Assembly: GCF_001590865.1 (NCBI RefSeq)
Contig: NZ_BBUY01000002.1
Coordinates: forward strand, 743,215 to 807,214
Length of the DNA: 64,000 nt
Direction: 5' to 3'
From: Streptomyces sp. NBRC 110611
GTDB taxonomy: Bacteria; Actinomycetota; Actinomycetes; Streptomycetales; Streptomycetaceae
Within the stretch, counting starts at the first letter, position 1. Each line of letters starts with the position of its first letter. Below the pieces are notes generated by a model. The model did not search any database. It worked only from the letters and a program-made list of their open reading frames with translations, and was not told where the DNA came from. Shown piece after piece: positions 34,941 through 45,908 of the stretch. The translations under genes were made by a program, and so were the position numbers.

Positions 34941-36596
34941 TCAGGGGCGGGAGCAGGAGCTCGCCGGGGCGGGCTCGCCGCCGGCCGGTCCGGCGCCCGG
35001 CGCGGCGCTCCCGCCGGTGGCGGGCTCGCCCTCGGCGCGCTCCGTGGACTCCGCGGCCCGGCGCGGCAGCCGCAGCGCGATCGCCGCGCCGACCAGCAGC
35101 AGGACGGCGCTGGAGATCAGGGTGATGTGCAGCCCGCGGACGAAAGAGTCACGGGCAGCCTCCCGCAGCACGTCCCGGGCGGCGCCGTGCAGGCCGGCGG
35201 CCACTTTGTAGGCCTCGCCGAGCGAGTGCGCGGCCGCTTCGGAGGCCCTGGCGGGGACCCCGGCGACCTGCGCCAGACCGGGCGCGTAGGCGGCGTTCAT
35301 GACGCTGCCGAGCAGGGCGACGCCGATGCCGGCACCGAGCTGGTAGGAGGTCTCGCCGAGGGCGGCGGCGCCGCCGGACTGCTCCGCGGGGGCCTCGCTG
35401 AGCATCGACTCGTACGCGCCGAACAGCGTGGACTGGAAGCCGAAGCCGAGCAGGACGAAACCGCCGGCCAGCAGCCAGGGCTGGTCGTGGTCGCTCATCG
35501 CGGTCAGGGTGAGCACCGCGATGGCGGTCAGCACGAAACCGAGCGAGACCATGGCGCGCGGGCCGAGGACGTGCAGCATCTTCGAGCCGGTGAGCCCGGC
35601 GGCCATCGCCGAGAAGACCAGCGGCAGCATCCGCACGCCGGTCTGCAGCGGGCTGAGCCCCAGGACGAGCTGGAGGTACTGGACGGCGATCAGCTGGAGG
35701 CCCACCAGGGCGAGCATGGCCAGCACGATGCAGCCGACGGAGGTGCCGAAGGCGGGGCGGGCGAACAGCCGCATATCGATCAGCGGGTGCGCGCGCCGGC
35801 GCTGGCGGCGTACGAAGACGATCAGCAGGACGGTACCGAGGACGATGGGGAGCAGCGTGGTCGGGCCGATCACCGCGGCGCCGCTGCCGATCCGCTTGAC
35901 GCCCAGGACGATGCCCAGCACACCGAGCGAGGCGACGACCGCGCCGGTCACGTCCCAGGGGCCGTTGCGCTCACCGCGCGACTCCGGCAGCAGCCAGCGC
36001 CCCACCAGCAGCATCACGGTCATCATCGGGATGTTGATCAGGAAGACCGAGCCCCACCAGAAGTTCTCGACGAGGAAGCCGCCGAGGACCGGGCCGACCG
36101 CCGCGCCGACCGCGGCCACCGCGCTCCACACACCGATGGCGACCGCGCGCTCCCGCCGGTCGGGGAAGACCTGGCGCAGAATCGACAGCGTCGCGGGCAT
36201 GATCATCGCGCCGCCGATGCCGAGCAGGGCCCGGGCGACCATCAGGATCTGGGGGTTGGGCGCGAGCGCCGCGATGGCCGAGGCCAGACCGAACAGGCCG
36301 TAGCCGAGGAGGAGGACCCGGCGGCGGCCGACGCGGTCGCCGAGGGTGCCGAAGAGGATCAGCAGCGACGCCGCGATCAGCGGATAGACGTCGACGATCC
36401 AGAGCAGCTCCACCGGTCCCGGCCGCAGGTCCTCGGTGACCGAGGGCACGGCGACGTACAGGATCGTGGTGTCCAGCGCGACGAAGAGCAGGCTGACGCA
36501 GAGCACGATCAGCACGGTCCAGCGGTTCGCACCGCCGCCTGAAAGCCGGGCAACACCAGCCGTCCGTTCACTGCCGGACGCGGTCGTCCCGGACAT
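34941..36596 (-). CDS. MFS drug exporter, DHA2 (14-TM) family
   Basis: 551 residues with 14 predicted membrane segments. LDTTILYVAVPSVTEDL is the DHA2 motif D1 region, GTLGDRVGRRRVLLLGYGLF is motif A and GIGGAMIMPATLSIL with VGPVLGGFLVENFWWGSVFL is motif C plus the following antiporter signature. It likely exports hydrophobic cations or antibiotics with proton motive force. The C-terminal ~40 residues are Ala/Pro/Gly-rich. GGAGGTG precedes the ATG. No TetR regulator is adjacent, which is unusual for this family. Confidence 0.93.
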   Translation of the reverse strand: MSGTTASGSERTAGVARLSGGGANRWTVLIVLCVSLLFVALDTTILYVAVPSVTEDLRPGPVELLWIVDVYPLIAASLLILFGTLGDRVGRRRVLLLGYGLFGLASAIAALAPNPQILMVARALLGIGGAMIMPATLSILRQVFPDRRERAVAIGVWSAVAAVGAAVGPVLGGFLVENFWWGSVFLINIPMMTVMLLVGRWLLPESRGERNGPWDVTGAVVASLGVLGIVLGVKRIGSGAAVIGPTTLLPIVLGTVLLIVFVRRQRRRAHPLIDMRLFARPAFGTSVGCIVLAMLALVGLQLIAVQYLQLVLGLSPLQTGVRMLPLVFSAMAAGLTGSKMLHVLGPRAMVSLGFVLTAIAVLTLTAMSDHDQPWLLAGGFVLLGFGFQSTLFGAYESMLSEAPAEQSGGAAALGETSYQLGAGIGVALLGSVMNAAYAPGLAQVAGVPARASEAAAHSLGEAYKVAAGLHGAARDVLREAARDSFVRGLHITLISSAVLLLVGAAIALRLPRRAAESTERAEGEPATGGSAAPGAGPAGGEPAPASSCSRP

Positions 36597-36820
36597 GCAG
36601 CACCTCCAGTCATGCTCTCGCGGCCACGGATCAGGGCGCGAAAAAACGCCCCGGTCGAACCGGTGGCACGGGCGAGTTTGAGTCGTCAGACTACGCGAGT
36701 CCCCGGGAGGCCCGCGTGGCTCACCTCACGATGAGACGCGCATCGCAGCGTCGTACGTTCCCGCGCCCCGAGGCGTCCGGCGTTCTTCGGCCACCTGGTC
36801 CATCGTCGATAATCGTCCGG

Positions 36821-38014
36821 ATGAACGATCTTGTCCCGGCCTCCGTCACCGGCCGGCCGGCGCCCGGCGGCTCCGCCGCGGGGGCCGCGCTGCGCCGTGC
36901 CGCCCCCGCCCTGGCGGCGTACGCGGCGATCCGGCTGCTCGGCCTCGTGGTCCTCGCCGTATGGTCCGCCGCCGGGGGCAAGGACTGGCACACGCTGCTG
37001 ACCGCCCGCTGGGACTCGCTCTGGTACAGCCGGATCGCCGAGCAGGGCTACGGCCACGCGGTGGCGCTGCCCAACGGCGATATCCACTCCGACCTGGCGT
37101 TCTTTCCGCTGCTGCCGTGGCTGGAGCGGGGGCTGTCGGCGTTCTCGCCGCTGTCCCCCGCCGACGCGGGGATGGCGGTGGCCTGGCTGTCGTCGCTGGC
37201 GGCGGCGTGGGCGCTGTACGCGACCGGTGAGCGGCTGCACGGGCCACGGGCCGGGGTGGCGCTGGCGGCGCTGTGGGCCGCGCTGCCGGTCGGAATCGTG
37301 CAGTCGATGGCCTATTCCGAGTCGCTGTTCACCGCGCTCGCGGCCTGGGCCGGGTACGCCGTACTCAGCGGGCGCTGGGTGTGGGCGGGGGCGCTGGCCG
37401 CGCTGGCCGGGCTGACCCGGCCGGTGGGGGCGGCGGTGGTCGCGGCGGTGTGGATCACCGCGGCGGTGACGCTGTGGCGCGAGCGGGCCGGCGGCGTACC
37501 GCTGCGGGCGGCGCTCCGCGCGCGCCCCGGGATGGCGGCCGGTGCGCTGCTGGCGCCGCTCGGCTGGTGCGGCTACTTCCTGTGGGTGGCGGTGCGGCAG
37601 GGCTCGCCGACCGGATATCTGGACGTCCAGGGCGGCTGGGGCAACGGCTTCGACGGCGGTCTGGCGTTCGCCGGGTTCCTCCGGGACCAGCTGTCGGGGC
37701 CCGGGTTCGCGGCCGGGCTGGGGCTGCTGGCCGGCGTCGGACTGGTGATCTGGCTGTACGTCCACGGCGTACGGCGGGGGCAGCCGCTGCCGCTGGCGGT
37801 CTACGGCGGGGTGGTGCTGCTGCTCGCGCTCACCGCCAAGGGCTACTTCGGGTCCAAGCCCCGGCTGATGCTGCCGGCCTATCCGCTGCTACTGCCGCCG
37901 GCGGCGGCGCTCGCGCGGTGGCGCCCGGTGTGGTCCGGGCTGGTCATCGGGCTGCTGGCGGTGGGCTCCGCGGTCTACGGCGCGTTCTGGCTGAACGGTT
38001 CGGGCCCGCCGTGA
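36821..38014 (+). CDS. PIG-V-like GT-C mannosyltransferase
   Basis: 397 residues with about nine membrane segments. The first extracytoplasmic loop has WDSLWYSRIAEQGYG, the acid/aromatic motif of PIG-V-like (GPI mannosyltransferase II-like) GT-C enzymes, then FFPLLPWLERGLS, MAYSESLFTALAAWAGYAVL and GLTRPVGAAVVAA. Near the end, KGYFGSKPRLMLPAYPLLLP is also conserved. It probably transfers mannose from polyprenyl-phosphate mannose to a cell-envelope acceptor. ATG 36821 was preferred to 36716 because homologous sequence starts here. The last coding bases lie in the first of three 23-bp direct repeats. Confidence 0.83.
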   Translation: MNDLVPASVTGRPAPGGSAAGAALRRAAPALAAYAAIRLLGLVVLAVWSAAGGKDWHTLLTARWDSLWYSRIAEQGYGHAVALPNGDIHSDLAFFPLLPWLERGLSAFSPLSPADAGMAVAWLSSLAAAWALYATGERLHGPRAGVALAALWAALPVGIVQSMAYSESLFTALAAWAGYAVLSGRWVWAGALAALAGLTRPVGAAVVAAVWITAAVTLWRERAGGVPLRAALRARPGMAAGALLAPLGWCGYFLWVAVRQGSPTGYLDVQGGWGNGFDGGLAFAGFLRDQLSGPGFAAGLGLLAGVGLVIWLYVHGVRRGQPLPLAVYGGVVLLLALTAKGYFGSKPRLMLPAYPLLLPPAAALARWRPVWSGLVIGLLAVGSAVYGAFWLNGSGPP

Positions 38015-38062
38015 TCGCCGGCTCCGGCCCGCCATGATCACCGGTTCCGGCCCGTCATGATC
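37994..38062. repeat. Three 23-bp direct repeats across a gene end
   Basis: Units at 37994-38016, 38017-38039 and 38040-38062 share RCCGGYTCSGGCCCGYCRTG followed by ATC. The first unit contains the last codons and stop of the mannosyltransferase gene, so the 3' end has been duplicated in tandem. Each unit ends in GATC. Confidence 0.8.
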
Positions 38063-38356
38063 ATCTTCCGGTCGGCGGGAAGGCGGGGGAACGAATGATC
38101 CCCTGCCACCCCGCCCGCCTCCGGGGAAACACCGGACGACACCCGGACGAAGGAAAGATAAACTCCGCCGGCGAAAAACCGATAAGGCGCTGAGCGTGAC
38201 GACACGCGGAGGGTTCGACGGGATTGAGAATCACCGTGAATTCCCTTTCAAATCCCCGCCCCGCCGCCTCGTTTGAGACCTATTCCACATCACATCGTCA
38301 TTACAAAGCGCACGGTTTGGCCAGGTGCCTACATCACACGCGGTAACGTCGATTGA
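38063..38356. other. Intergenic region before PAP2 gene
   Basis: About 290 bases, clearly less GC-rich than its surroundings after 38140 (for example AAAGATAAACTCC and CACATCACATCGTCATTAC), consistent with a promoter and leader for the PAP2 gene. No supported gene. Confidence 0.5.
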
Positions 38357-39391
38357 GTGCGTACCGATGAGAAGCTCGACCAGATGGAGGAGCGCCCGAC
38401 CGATCGCGCCCGGCCACCTCGTATGACCCGGACCCGCCAATGGCTGTTCGGCGGCACGCTGGCGGTGTACGCGGCGATCGTGATCGGCGTGCTGACCAGT
38501 TCCTGGCTGGTCGCCTTCGACTGGCAGGTCATGTTCTTCCGGCCGTACAAGCAGTGGCCGGCGATCCATGCCTTCCTCGACTACTTCGTGGTGCTCGGTC
38601 AGCGCGGGCCGACCGCGGTGGCGGTGGCGGCCTGGCTGGGCTGGCGCTGCTGGCGGCAGCGCAACCTCCACCCGCTGCTGGTGCTCGGCGCCTCGCTGCT
38701 GCTGCTGAACGTCACCGTGGGCGCCGCCAAGCTCGGCATGGGCCGGCTCGGCCCGCACTACGCGACCTCCGTCGGCTCCACCGAGATGTGGCTCGGCGGC
38801 GATATATTCCCCTCCGGCCACACCGCGAACGCCGTGGTCACCTGGGGTGTGCTGGCCTATCTGGCGACCACGTCGCTGCGCCGCCGCACGTTGTCGGTGT
38901 TCGCCGCGGTGGGTGCGCTGGGCGTCGGTATGACGACCGTCTACCTCGGTACGCACTGGGTCAGCGATGTGCTGCTCGGCTGGGCCGCGGGCCTGCTGGT
39001 CCTGCTGGCGATGCCGTGGCTGGAGCCCGGCGTCACCTGGGTGGAGGACCGTCTCATGGGCATCATCCTGCGGCTCTGGCTGCGGCTGCGCCCCGATTCG
39101 CTGCGCGGTCCGCTGCCGGCCGGTCCGCTGGCCCCCGGAGTGTCCCCGCAGCGCATCTCCCCCGACGGCGAGGTACTGGTACGCGAGACGATCGGCGCGG
39201 GATCGGGCGCCCGCTCCGCGAGCCGCCCCCCGGACGGCTGGCCGCACCACCCGACGCGCCCGTACACGATCCGGTCCGAGCGCACGCCGGTCACCCCGGC
39301 GGGCAGCCGCCGGCCGCCGCACGCGGACCGCTTCCCGCGCACCACGCCGCTGAGCCCGTCCTCCGGACGCGGCCGCAACGGAAGCGGCTGA
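38357..39391 (+). CDS. PAP2-family membrane phosphatase
   Basis: 344 residues, about six membrane segments. The phosphatase motifs are AAKLGMGRLGPH (motif 1, degenerate), FPSGHTANAVVTWG (motif 2) and YLGTHWVSDVLLGW (motif 3). It should dephosphorylate a lipid pyrophosphate such as undecaprenyl-PP or phosphatidate on the outer face. The C-terminal ~95 residues are Pro/Arg/Ser-rich, cytoplasmic and probably disordered, longer than usual. GTG 38357 is taken as start; ATGs at 38384 and 38423 are alternatives, the latter close to the first membrane segment. Confidence 0.88.
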   Translation: MRTDEKLDQMEERPTDRARPPRMTRTRQWLFGGTLAVYAAIVIGVLTSSWLVAFDWQVMFFRPYKQWPAIHAFLDYFVVLGQRGPTAVAVAAWLGWRCWRQRNLHPLLVLGASLLLLNVTVGAAKLGMGRLGPHYATSVGSTEMWLGGDIFPSGHTANAVVTWGVLAYLATTSLRRRTLSVFAAVGALGVGMTTVYLGTHWVSDVLLGWAAGLLVLLAMPWLEPGVTWVEDRLMGIILRLWLRLRPDSLRGPLPAGPLAPGVSPQRISPDGEVLVRETIGAGSGARSASRPPDGWPHHPTRPYTIRSERTPVTPAGSRRPPHADRFPRTTPLSPSSGRGRNGSG

Positions 39392-39451
39392 CCCGCCCCT
39401 TTCCCCGACCCCGGTCCGCGGGGCCGGGCCGGTACGCACACCCCGCCCCGC

Positions 39452-39504
39452 GGCGAAGGCCCCGGCCGCCCCTCCTGAACCGGAGGGCGTCCGGGGCCTT
39501 CGCC
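39452..39504. terminator. Bidirectional terminator
   Basis: GGCGAAGGCCCCGG (39452-39465) and CCGGGGCCTTCGCC (39491-39504) form a perfect outer stem, and CCCCTCC/GGAGGG pairs further inside. It lies between the convergent PAP2 and I78 genes. Confidence 0.9.
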
Positions 39505-39534
39505 GTTCCGGCGGGTTCCGTCAGGAGGAGTGCC

Positions 39535-39750
39535 CTAGCCGGGCCAGCAGCGGTGCACCGTGCCGTCCTCGACCTCGAAGTTGAGCCGCCCGGCGAGGAA
39601 CTCCATCGTGACGACCGTGCCCGGCGCGAGCGAGCGGACGGTGGTCCAGCCCCGCGACCGGGCTCGCTCCTCGGCGTCCTGCCGGCCGAGGCCGACATAC
39701 GCCTCGATGTCGTCGTCAGGGTTCTCCGGGAGGGTCGGTAGATCAGCCAT
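39535..39750 (-). CDS. I78-family peptidase inhibitor
   Basis: 71 residues. The C-terminal GRLNFEVEDGTVHRCWPG matches the conserved ending of the I78 inhibitor family, and VGLGRQDAEERARSRGWTTV forms the single helix. There is no signal peptide, so it acts inside the cell or is released by other means. Target protease unknown. ATG 39750 starts MADLPTLPEN; longer in-frame reading upstream is unsupported. A single Cys near the C terminus is conserved in the family. Confidence 0.85.
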   Translation of the reverse strand: MADLPTLPENPDDDIEAYVGLGRQDAEERARSRGWTTVRSLAPGTVVTMEFLAGRLNFEVEDGTVHRCWPG

Positions 39751-40334
39751 GACAGCCACCGTAGGCGCCCTGATCGGCTCGCGGAAGCCCGGCCCTCGCA
39801 CACCTCGATGACTTTCCGGTCCGGCGATGGTCACACTTGTGTTACAGCTATCGGTCCTGCGTTTGCCGGAAGTTCCGTCACCCGTACGCGCCGGATCACA
39901 CCGCGACCGGGTGGAAAACAAAGCCGCCGGAATTGCACCGTGATCAATTACGCAACGGAGTACGGGCACTTCCGGGAAGGCGGCGAAGCCACCGGAATAC
40001 GACCCTCGGGACGGCACCGGATTCCCGCGGCCCGGCGTCTTTTATCGGACGTCCGAAAATAAGCCAACGGGACACCGTCCACACACATTTCCCGCACATT
40101 CCCGGCCACCGGAACAGCGCTTCTCCATGGCGCGTCCGCCCCCGTGACTTCCCGGCCCGGCCCGCCCCGCACGGCCTCCCCGCCCGGCCCGCACCGGCCT
40201 TCCGGATCCCACCGGAACGGACCGGAGCGCCCCCTCGCGCCGCGCTCCACCCCCGGGGATCATGCCGCCGAGTACCCCTTCCGGTACCCCTGGGACACCC
40301 CTTCGACACCCCTTCGACGGACAAGGCGCAGCGG
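39751..40334. other. Long intergenic region upstream of ctaD
   Basis: 584 bases. The part from 39820 to 40080 is noticeably A/T richer (GTGTTACAGCTATCGG, TTGCACCGTGATCAATTACG), suggesting promoters for the I78 gene and ctaD. The last 80 bases carry short ACACCCCTTCG repeats. An 84-codon open frame at 39808-40062 has no ribosome site or recognisable protein character and is not called. Confidence 0.5.
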
Positions 40335-42008
40335 ATGGCTACGGACACCGGCCGGGCAAGCGGCCCGCGCCCCACGGCGCGCCGCCGCGGGGCGGTGGTC
40401 GTCGACTGGCTGACCACGACCGACCACAAGAAGATCGGTCACCTCTACCTGATCACCTCGTTCGGCTTCTTCCTGGTGGGCGGCGTGCTGGCGCTGGTGA
40501 TGCGCGCCGAGCTGGCCCGTCCGGGGCTGCAGCTGATCAACGCCGAGCAGTACAACCAGGCGTTCACCATGCACGGCACGATCATGCTGCTGCTGTTCGC
40601 CACCCCCGCCTTCTCCGGCTTCGCCAACGAGATCGTGCCGCTGCAGATCGGCGCGCCCGATGTGGCCTTCCCGCGGCTGAACATGCTCTCGTACTGGCTC
40701 TACCTCTTCGGCGGGCTGATCGTGCTGGGCAGCTTCCTCACCCACACCGGCGGCGCGGCGTTCGGGTGGACGGCCTACGCGCCGCTGAACTCCCAGGTCC
40801 GCTCGCCCGGCCTCGGCATCGACCTGTGGATCATGGGGCTGGCGCTGTCCGGCTTCGGCACCATCCTCGCCTCGGTCAACTTCATCGCCACGATCGCCGT
40901 GATGCGGGCGCCCGGCATGACGATGTTCCGGATGCCGGTGTTCACCTGGAACACCCTCTTCACCTCGGTCCTGGTCCTGATGGCCTTCCCGGTCCTGGCG
41001 GCCACGCTGCTGGTGCTGGAGGCGGACCGGCGGTTCGGTGCGGTGGTGTTCGAGGCGCAGTGGGGCGGTGCGCTGCTGTGGCAGCACCTGTTCTGGTTCT
41101 TCGGCCACCCCGAGGTCTACATCATCGCGCTGCCGTTCTTCGGCATCATCACGGAGATCATCCCGGTCTTCTCCCGCAAGCCGGTCTTCGGCTACCCCAT
41201 GCTGATCGGCGCGACGATGGCCATCACGGCGCTGTCGGTCATGGTCTGGGCCCACCACATGTTCGTGACCGGCGCGGTGCTGCTGCCGTTCTTCTCCCTG
41301 CTGTCGTTCCTGATCGCGGCGCCGACCGGGGTGAAGTTCTTCAACTGGATCGGCACCATGTGGAACGGCTCGCTGTCCTTCGAGACGCCGATGCTGTGGT
41401 CGGCCGGCTTCCTGGTGACGTTCCTGTTCGGCGGCCTGACCGGCGTCATCCTGGCCTCACCGCCGATGGACTTCCAGGTCACCGACTCGTACTTCGTCGT
41501 CGGCCACTTCCACTACGTCGTCTTCGGGACGGTCGCCTTCGCCACCTACGCCGGCTTCTACTTCTGGTGGCCGAAGTTCACCGGCAGGATGCTCGACGAA
41601 CGGCTGGGCCGGATCCACTTCTGGACGATGTTCACCGGCTTCCAGACCACCTTCCTCGTCCATCACTGGCTGGGCGTGGGCGGTATGCCGCGCCGCTACG
41701 CCGACTACCTGGCCGCCGACGGCTTCACCGCCCTCAACACCGTCTCCACCGTCGGCGCCTTCCTGCTGGGCCTGTCCACCCTGCCGTTCCTCTACAACGT
41801 CTGGAAGACCACGCGGTACGGCACCAGGGTCGGCCGGGACGACCCCTGGGGCTTCGGCCGTTCCCTGGAGTGGGCGACCTCCTCGCCGCCGCCCCGGCAC
41901 AACTTCACCTCGCTCCCCAGGATCCGCTCCGAGTCCCCGGCGTTCGACCTGCACCACCCGGAGATGACGGGACAGCCGGCACCGGCGCCCGGGGCGGCCG
42001 GTCCCTGA
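40335..42008 (+). CDS. ctaD: Cytochrome c oxidase subunit I (solitary paralogue)
   Basis: 557 residues, 12 membrane segments. [15 protein letters not shown] holds a haem a ligand His, [17 protein letters not shown] the CuB His with its cross-linked Tyr, [11 protein letters not shown] the other two CuB His, [14 protein letters not shown] the K-channel Lys and [12 protein letters not shown] the remaining haem ligands. It reduces oxygen as part of the aa3 branch. No ctaC, ctaE, ctaF or qcr genes are adjacent, so this is a second, solitary ctaD copy distinct from the usual oxidase operon. Conserved residues are intact, implying it can replace or compete with the main subunit I. The start at 40335 begins at [10 protein letters not shown] and lacks a good ribosome site. 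Confidence 0.95.
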   Translation: MATDTGRASGPRPTARRRGAVVVDWLTTTDHKKIGHLYLITSFGFFLVGGVLALVMRAELARPGLQLINAEQYNQAFTMHGTIMLLLFATPAFSGFANEIVPLQIGAPDVAFPRLNMLSYWLYLFGGLIVLGSFLTHTGGAAFGWTAYAPLNSQVRSPGLGIDLWIMGLALSGFGTILASVNFIATIAVMRAPGMTMFRMPVFTWNTLFTSVLVLMAFPVLAATLLVLEADRRFGAVVFEAQWGGALLWQHLFWFFGHPEVYIIALPFFGIITEIIPVFSRKPVFGYPMLIGATMAITALSVMVWAHHMFVTGAVLLPFFSLLSFLIAAPTGVKFFNWIGTMWNGSLSFETPMLWSAGFLVTFLFGGLTGVILASPPMDFQVTDSYFVVGHFHYVVFGTVAFATYAGFYFWWPKFTGRMLDERLGRIHFWTMFTGFQTTFLVHHWLGVGGMPRRYADYLAADGFTALNTVSTVGAFLLGLSTLPFLYNVWKTTRYGTRVGRDDPWGFGRSLEWATSSPPPRHNFTSLPRIRSESPAFDLHHPEMTGQPAPAPGAAGP

Positions 42009-42026
42009 TCCGCCTCAGGGCCGGTG

Positions 42027-42959
42027 TCAGCTGCCGTCCGGTCCGGTGACCCGTATGGCCAGGTCGTTGTCGAGCGTGTAGTACGGGCCGATGCGCAGCG
42101 GCCCGGCGGCGGCCCGTACCGGAAGCGCCGGGTAGCTGACGGCCTGCTTCTTGTCCGCGACATCGTCCAGCAGCCGGGCCAGCCGGACCGGGTGGGCGCC
42201 CTCGGCGGGGCGCAGCCACAGGTCCCAGCGCCTGCCGCCCGTCTCCCAGTGGCCGGCCAGCTCCTCGTAGGACAGCGTGAAGGTGAAGTCCGCGCCGTCG
42301 ACGGCCAGCGGGGCGGTGACCGTGGCCGGTGCGGCGTCCGGCGCCCCGGCGGTACGGCGCGCGCGGGCCTCGGCCCGGGCGCCGGCCGCCGGAACCGCGC
42401 CGTAGAGCCGGCCGGAGACCGTCATCCCGTCGGGCGCCAGGTGGATGTCGCCGGCCTCCGCGTGCGGGCCGCGCAGCCAGCTGCGCAGCGCCAGGCTGCC
42501 GAACGTGGTGGCGTACGGGATGCGTACGCCGAGCCGGCCGATGCCCGCCAGGGGACGGCGGTCCACCAGCGAGCTGAGGTCGTTGGTGCCGAGCTGCAAC
42601 GGGCGGGGTTCCCGGCCGTCGCCGAGGTCGGCGTAGGCGTTCCAGCGCCCCTCGGCGAGGGCGACGGTGCTGGGCAGCACGGCGCGCAGCCGGCCGGCGC
42701 CGTTCGGGCCGAGCGGCAGCCGCACCTCGTCGTCCGCACCGTCGCCGCCGGGCCGTCGCAGCACCAGCGCGGCGCTCCAGACGCCGGCCGCGTCCTGAGG
42801 AACCGTCAGGTCGAAGGTGAGGCCGCCCGCCGAGTCCGCGATGCAGTCGGCCCGCAGGTCGGCCTGCCCGGTCACGGCATCTCCGGACGCCTCGCCCCCG
42901 GTCACGACGTCTCCCGACGCCTCGTCCCCGGTCACGGCCGGCCGGCTCGACGCGGTCAT
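42027..42959 (-). CDS. Conserved hypothetical protein with beta-rich domain
   Basis: 310 residues. The first ~30 residues include a tandem repeat (VTGDEASGDVVTGGEASGDA). The rest is beta-strand-rich: LTFDLTVPQDAAGVWSAALV, SWLRGPHAEAGDIHLAPDGM, RRWDLWLRPAEGAHPVRLAR and LLDDVADKKQAVSYPALPV, ending RIGPYYTLDNDLAIRVTGPD. I recall similar endings in proteins associated with actinobacterial envelope-polymer glycosyltransferases, but cannot name a family. No signal peptide or membrane segment. ATG 42959 is the most plausible start. Function unknown. Confidence 0.72.
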   Translation of the reverse strand: MTASSRPAVTGDEASGDVVTGGEASGDAVTGQADLRADCIADSAGGLTFDLTVPQDAAGVWSAALVLRRPGGDGADDEVRLPLGPNGAGRLRAVLPSTVALAEGRWNAYADLGDGREPRPLQLGTNDLSSLVDRRPLAGIGRLGVRIPYATTFGSLALRSWLRGPHAEAGDIHLAPDGMTVSGRLYGAVPAAGARAEARARRTAGAPDAAPATVTAPLAVDGADFTFTLSYEELAGHWETGGRRWDLWLRPAEGAHPVRLARLLDDVADKKQAVSYPALPVRAAAGPLRIGPYYTLDNDLAIRVTGPDGS

Positions 42960-43300
42960 GCCGTCCGCACCCCTCTCAGTGCGGCGCGCGTGCCGCTGCC
43001 GCCGGCGGGGAAGACCGGGGCGGGCCCGGTGCCGTACGCACGGTGAATCAGGAGTGAGCTGTACATCCGTCCCTGCGTCCCTGGTCTTCCGGATTGTCCC
43101 TGCGCCCCCCGCTGACCGCTTCGCGCTCCCCTCCTCACAGCACAAAGCGTCCAGCTCGCTGAACGAAGAGACCGGGGAAAGACGTTCCAGGTTGGGTGCT
43201 TTGACCAAGATGTGCCGCAAAAGTTAGGTCATCGATAGCATTGCCGGGGAACCTCTGCGGGCCATTCGACGTCCGCACCGGGGATCGGGGGCGACGCCCT
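42960..43300. other. Intergenic region between Rpf-like and hypothetical genes
   Basis: 341 bases between two minus-strand genes. Around 43145-43245 it is less GC-rich and contains TTGACC and ATCGATAGCATTGCC-like sequence that could hold the promoter of the hypothetical gene. CTCTACCGGGCG/CGGGGATCGGGG patches near 43265-43305 may be the Rpf-like terminator, but no clean stem was found. Confidence 0.4.
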
Positions 43301-45353
<2,053 letters not shown>

Positions 45354-45369
45354 CAGTCCGTCCGCACCC

Positions 45370-45417
45370 GATCGCGGGGGCGGGACCGCCGATCCGGCCG
45401 GTCCCGCCCCCGCGATC
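45370..45417 (+). terminator. Perfect 19-bp stem terminator
   Basis: GATCGCGGGGGCGGGACCG (45370-45388) pairs perfectly with CGGTCCCGCCCCCGCGATC (45399-45417) around a ten-base loop, 16 bases after the stop of the preceding gene. Confidence 0.92.
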
Positions 45418-45526
45418 AGCCATTTCCGCAGTGAGACCGCATCCCTGGGCCATCAGGGTCGTTGGCACATACGTGCACGCATACGACCCCTCCGCCCGCG
45501 CCCCGTACCCTCACCCGATCCCCGGC

Positions 45527-45808
45527 ATGCGCTCGTCGCACGAACACCGGCCGGCGCCCACCGGCGACCGCGGTTCGGCAACGCCGATCTACGACGCGCT
45601 GTACGCCGAGTACCGCCGCGCCTTCCGGGCCCTGCCCGGGGACCGCACGGACGAGCCGGAGACCCCGGAGGTGCTGCGCGGGAGCTGGGGCCGTACGACG
45701 GCGTCCACGGGCCACTGGGAGGTCGTCGGCCGCCAGCCGTACCACCCCAGGGCCGGCCACCTCCCGGCCCTCCCCCCGGGCCCCCGGGACACCCGCCCCC
45801 GCCACTGA
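45527..45808 (+). CDS. Small hypothetical protein
   Basis: 93 residues, beginning MRSSHEHRPAPTGD and containing IYDALYAEYRRAFRALPGDR and TGHWEVVGRQPYHPRAGHL, which look protein-like rather than random. Pro-rich tail. No domain recognised and no ribosome site of note. It lies between the terminator of the preceding gene and the convergent der gene. A real but unassigned gene is likely; a longer start upstream would have to run through the terminator. Confidence 0.6.
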   Translation: MRSSHEHRPAPTGDRGSATPIYDALYAEYRRAFRALPGDRTDEPETPEVLRGSWGRTTASTGHWEVVGRQPYHPRAGHLPALPPGPRDTRPRH

Positions 45809-45908
45809 GCCTGTCCAGGAGGCCGGCCGCCTGTCCAGGAGGCCGGCCGGGGGCGCGCACTTCGCGCCGGGTGCCGCGGGTACGCCCGCGACGTCCCGGC
45901 CACGGCCA

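Noticed and set aside
39808..40062. 84-codon open frame upstream of ctaD
   Set aside because: Composition is not protein-like, no ribosome site, and the region is A/T-rich promoter sequence.
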